Part shown: piece by piece, positions 5,794 to 7,439 of the stretch | Layout of the letters: each line of letters opens with the position of its first letter | Numbering within the stretch: the first letter of the stretch is position 1 | Assembly: GCA_900554935.1 (NCBI GenBank) | Contig: USJF01000060.1 | Coordinates: 1-7,439 of the forward strand | Reading direction: 5' to 3' | Source of the DNA: an uncultured Porphyromonas sp. | GTDB lineage: Bacteria; Bacteroidota; Bacteroidia; Bacteroidales; Porphyromonadaceae | DNA length: 7,439 nt | Position numbers and translations under genes: made by a program | Notes under the pieces: model-generated | Told to the model about the DNA's origin: nothing | The model's database searches: none | Seen by the model: only the letters and a program-made list of their open reading frames with translations

Positions 5794-5837
5794 CACAATC
5801 AAAGATAAATAGACACAATCAAAAAAAATAAAGGGAA
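5794..5837 (+). promoter_or_regulatory. A-rich copA leader with a 20-bp-spaced direct repeat
   Basis: CACAATCAAA occurs at 5794-5803 and again at 5814-5823, followed by a run of A (5821-5828) and AAAGGGAA before the ATG. The GGG ends only 2 nt from the ATG, too close for a normal Shine-Dalgarno site. An A-rich unstructured leader is what Bacteroidetes genes usually use for ribosome entry. The doubled segment could be a further regulator site or part of the initiation region. Confidence 0.35.
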
Positions 5838-7439
5838 ATGAATATAGAGCGACAGTTTACGGTCACCGGCATGATGTGTGCAGGGTGTGTAGCGACGGTG
5901 GAGGAGGCACTCCGCAAGGCAAGTGGGGTGCAGGAGGTATCGGTCAATCTGATGGAGGGGCGGACACTTGTTACTTATGACGACCAAGTGACTTCGCCCG
6001 AGGAGCTACAACGGATTGTCCGAAGCGTTGGGTATGATATGCTGATAGAGGCTGAGGCGAGCGAGCGGGAAGCGATCCGAGAGGAGGGGGAGAGCCGTGC
6101 GTTGAAGGCTTTGAGACGGCGGTTGATCGTTACGGTGCTACTTGCTATCATCGCCATGGTGGTGGATATGTATGGAGGGCATTGGGGTATTTCCTCGGCG
6201 TGGGTGCTGAGGGTCAACGCGGTGATTGCCACGGTAATTTTACTCTGGTCGGCAGGCGACTACCATCGGCGGGCGTGGAAGCAACTACGGCACGCCTCCT
6301 TCACGATGGATACGCTGATCAGTATGAGTACGCTCACCGCCTACTTATTTAGCTTGGTACGCTACTTGGCACTCGGCGAGGTAGAGAGTGGCGACCTCTT
6401 TGGCAATAGTTACTTCGACGTGGTGGGGATGATTGTCTCCTTTGTGTTACTGGGTCGCTATATAGAGGAGCGGGCAAAACAACGCACCAATACTGCCCTC
6501 CGGCAGTTGATGGCACTGGCACCCGACTCGGCGATGGTGGAGCGAGAAGGGATCTGGCTAGAACTTCCCCTAAGCGAACTAGTGGTGGGGGATAGGATCC
6601 GCCTGCGTCACGGAGATAGTGTTCCGGTGGATGGCAAACTTGAGGCGGAGGGCTCCTTTGATGAAAGTAGCATTACTGGCGAACCCTTGCCTCGTACCAA
6701 AGTGGCGGGCGAAGAGGTCTACTCTGGTAGTATCTCTGTGGGCAAAGCGACTACGTTTATCGCCACGAAAGTGGGTGAAGAGACGCTCTTGAGCCGTGTG
6801 GTAGAAGCGGTTCGCCATGCCCAAGCAACCAAAGCTCCTATCCAAAGGATTGCCGATAAGGTGGCGGGCTACTTTGTCCCTACCATTCTTTTCCTTGCCT
6901 TGTCAACGCTACTGGCGTGGGGATTGGGCGGAGGTGAAACCCCGTGGTTACACGGCATCTACTTCGCCATCAGTGTACTAGTGATCGCCTGCCCCTGTGC
7001 CTTGGGATTGGCCACTCCTACTGCCATTACCGTAGCGATGGGCAAGGCCTCTTCCCTCGGATTGCTGGTGAAAGACGCAACTGCACTAGAGCAATTGGGC
7101 AAGGTGACCGACGTGGTCTACGATAAAACGGGGACGCTGACCAAAGGAACACCCACCGTTGTGGCAGTTCAATGGCTGGCGAGAACGCCCGAGAATGAAG
7201 CGCTCCTCGTACGTGCTGAGCAGATGAGTACACACCCGCTGGGCTCGGCCATCATCTCTGCCTACAGTGCCTTGGGAAGTGATGCGACACCCGAATCACT
7301 CACTGAGGTGCCTGGCAATGGACTCTTCTTTTGCCATAATGGTGAGAGTTATCGCATCGGCAGTCGTGCCTTTGTCTGGGCCGATAGTCCGATGGACTCG
7401 GTGGATATTGATGCGTTGGAGCGAGACTACCCCTTCACC
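5838..7439 (+). CDS. copA: Copper-exporting P1B-type ATPase CopA, 3' end outside the window
   Basis: The first 534 residues of a heavy-metal P-type ATPase, of about 740 expected. It uses ATP to pump Cu(I) out of the cytosol through the inner membrane. In order: one N-terminal heavy-metal-associated domain with GMMCAGC (C14 and C17) over residues 4-70; helices from about 95 onward, including the TMDTLISMSTLTAYL segment at 156-170; the actuator domain with TGE at 280-282; the transmembrane metal site CPC at 385-387 (VIACPCALGLATP); the phosphorylated aspartate D429 in DKTGT; and the nucleotide-domain HP at 466-467 in STHPLG, followed by PGNG. The window ends inside the nucleotide-binding domain, before the GDGxND hinge and the last helices that would confirm copper over silver. 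All motifs seen are intact. ATG 5838 is the natural start, directly before the metal-binding domain. Confidence 0.9.
   Translation, partial: MNIERQFTVTGMMCAGCVATVEEALRKASGVQEVSVNLMEGRTLVTYDDQVTSPEELQRIVRSVGYDMLIEAEASEREAIREEGESRALKALRRRLIVTVLLAIIAMVVDMYGGHWGISSAWVLRVNAVIATVILLWSAGDYHRRAWKQLRHASFTMDTLISMSTLTAYLFSLVRYLALGEVESGDLFGNSYFDVVGMIVSFVLLGRYIEERAKQRTNTALRQLMALAPDSAMVEREGIWLELPLSELVVGDRIRLRHGDSVPVDGKLEAEGSFDESSITGEPLPRTKVAGEEVYSGSISVGKATTFIATKVGEETLLSRVVEAVRHAQATKAPIQRIADKVAGYFVPTILFLALSTLLAWGLGGGETPWLHGIYFAISVLVIACPCALGLATPTAITVAMGKASSLGLLVKDATALEQLGKVTDVVYDKTGTLTKGTPTVVAVQWLARTPENEALLVRAEQMSTHPLGSAIISAYSALGSDATPESLTEVPGNGLFFCHNGESYRIGSRAFVWADSPMDSVDIDALERDYPFT

Larger units (their letters stand above)
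5184..5837. other. Divergent intergenic region, 654 nt, no credible gene
   Basis: This region separates the minus-strand operon from copA. In order it holds the operon promoter (5213-5244), a palindrome (5268-5288), about 130 nt with nothing assigned (5289-5419), an inverted repeat at 5420-5439 (ACACTG and CAGTGT around eight bases), the second 23-bp array (5478-5569), about 85 nt unassigned, and the copA upstream region (5654-5837). The short minus-strand open frames at 5609-5987 have no recognisable product; one runs antisense into copA. Confidence 0.6.

Noticed and set aside
5800..5807. Minus-strand TATCTTTG resembling a Bacteroidetes -7 box
   Set aside because: No TTTG at the right distance and no minus-strand gene follows it before the repeats.
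5609..5987. Two minus-strand open frames between the second array and copA
   Set aside because: They have no recognisable domain, and one lies antisense to the start of copA, whose motifs are intact.

Overview
The window looks like chromosome from a member of the Bacteroidales, most likely Porphyromonas or a close relative. This is an inference from four things: a GldH lipoprotein directly after a PSP1/RicT-family gene, a TTTG-N20-TAnnTTTG promoter of the Bacteroidetes type, A-rich start regions without clear Shine-Dalgarno sites, and a CD225 plus DUF2752 gene pair. No rRNA, tRNA, transposase, integrase or CRISPR array was found.

Layout. (1) Positions 1-720, plus strand: the 3' part of a CD225/dispanin-like small membrane protein, overlapped by 23 nt by a DUF2752 membrane protein that appears to start at TTG. 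(2) Positions 721-957: a convergent intergenic gap with a four-unit, 23-bp-period array of a short palindrome. (3) Positions 958-5183, minus strand: four tightly packed genes read from right to left, a PSP1/RicT-family protein, gldH, a polysaccharide flippase (Wzx/MATE-like) and a fucosyltransferase-like glycosyltransferase. The gaps between them are 20, 9 and 3 nt, so they probably form one operon. A good promoter lies just upstream of the first gene. (4) Positions 5184-5837: a 654-nt divergent intergenic region with that promoter, two inverted repeats, a second four-unit copy of the 23-bp array with an orientation switch, and a set of direct repeats before the next gene. (5) Position 5838 to the window end, plus strand: the first 534 codons of a copper-type P1B ATPase (copA) with one N-terminal heavy-metal-binding domain.

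How the genes may work together. The PSP1/RicT and gldH genes are a conserved Bacteroidetes neighbourhood. The flippase and glycosyltransferase behind them look like an envelope-glycan module sharing the same transcript. The copper ATPase stands alone with its own upstream region, which carries candidate operator repeats. The CD225/DUF2752 pair is probably a two-gene membrane unit of unknown function.

No complete new system is evident. The least explained structure is the pair of 23-bp-period palindrome arrays placed in the two main intergenic regions, about 4.6 kb apart. The next is the repeat-rich region before copA.
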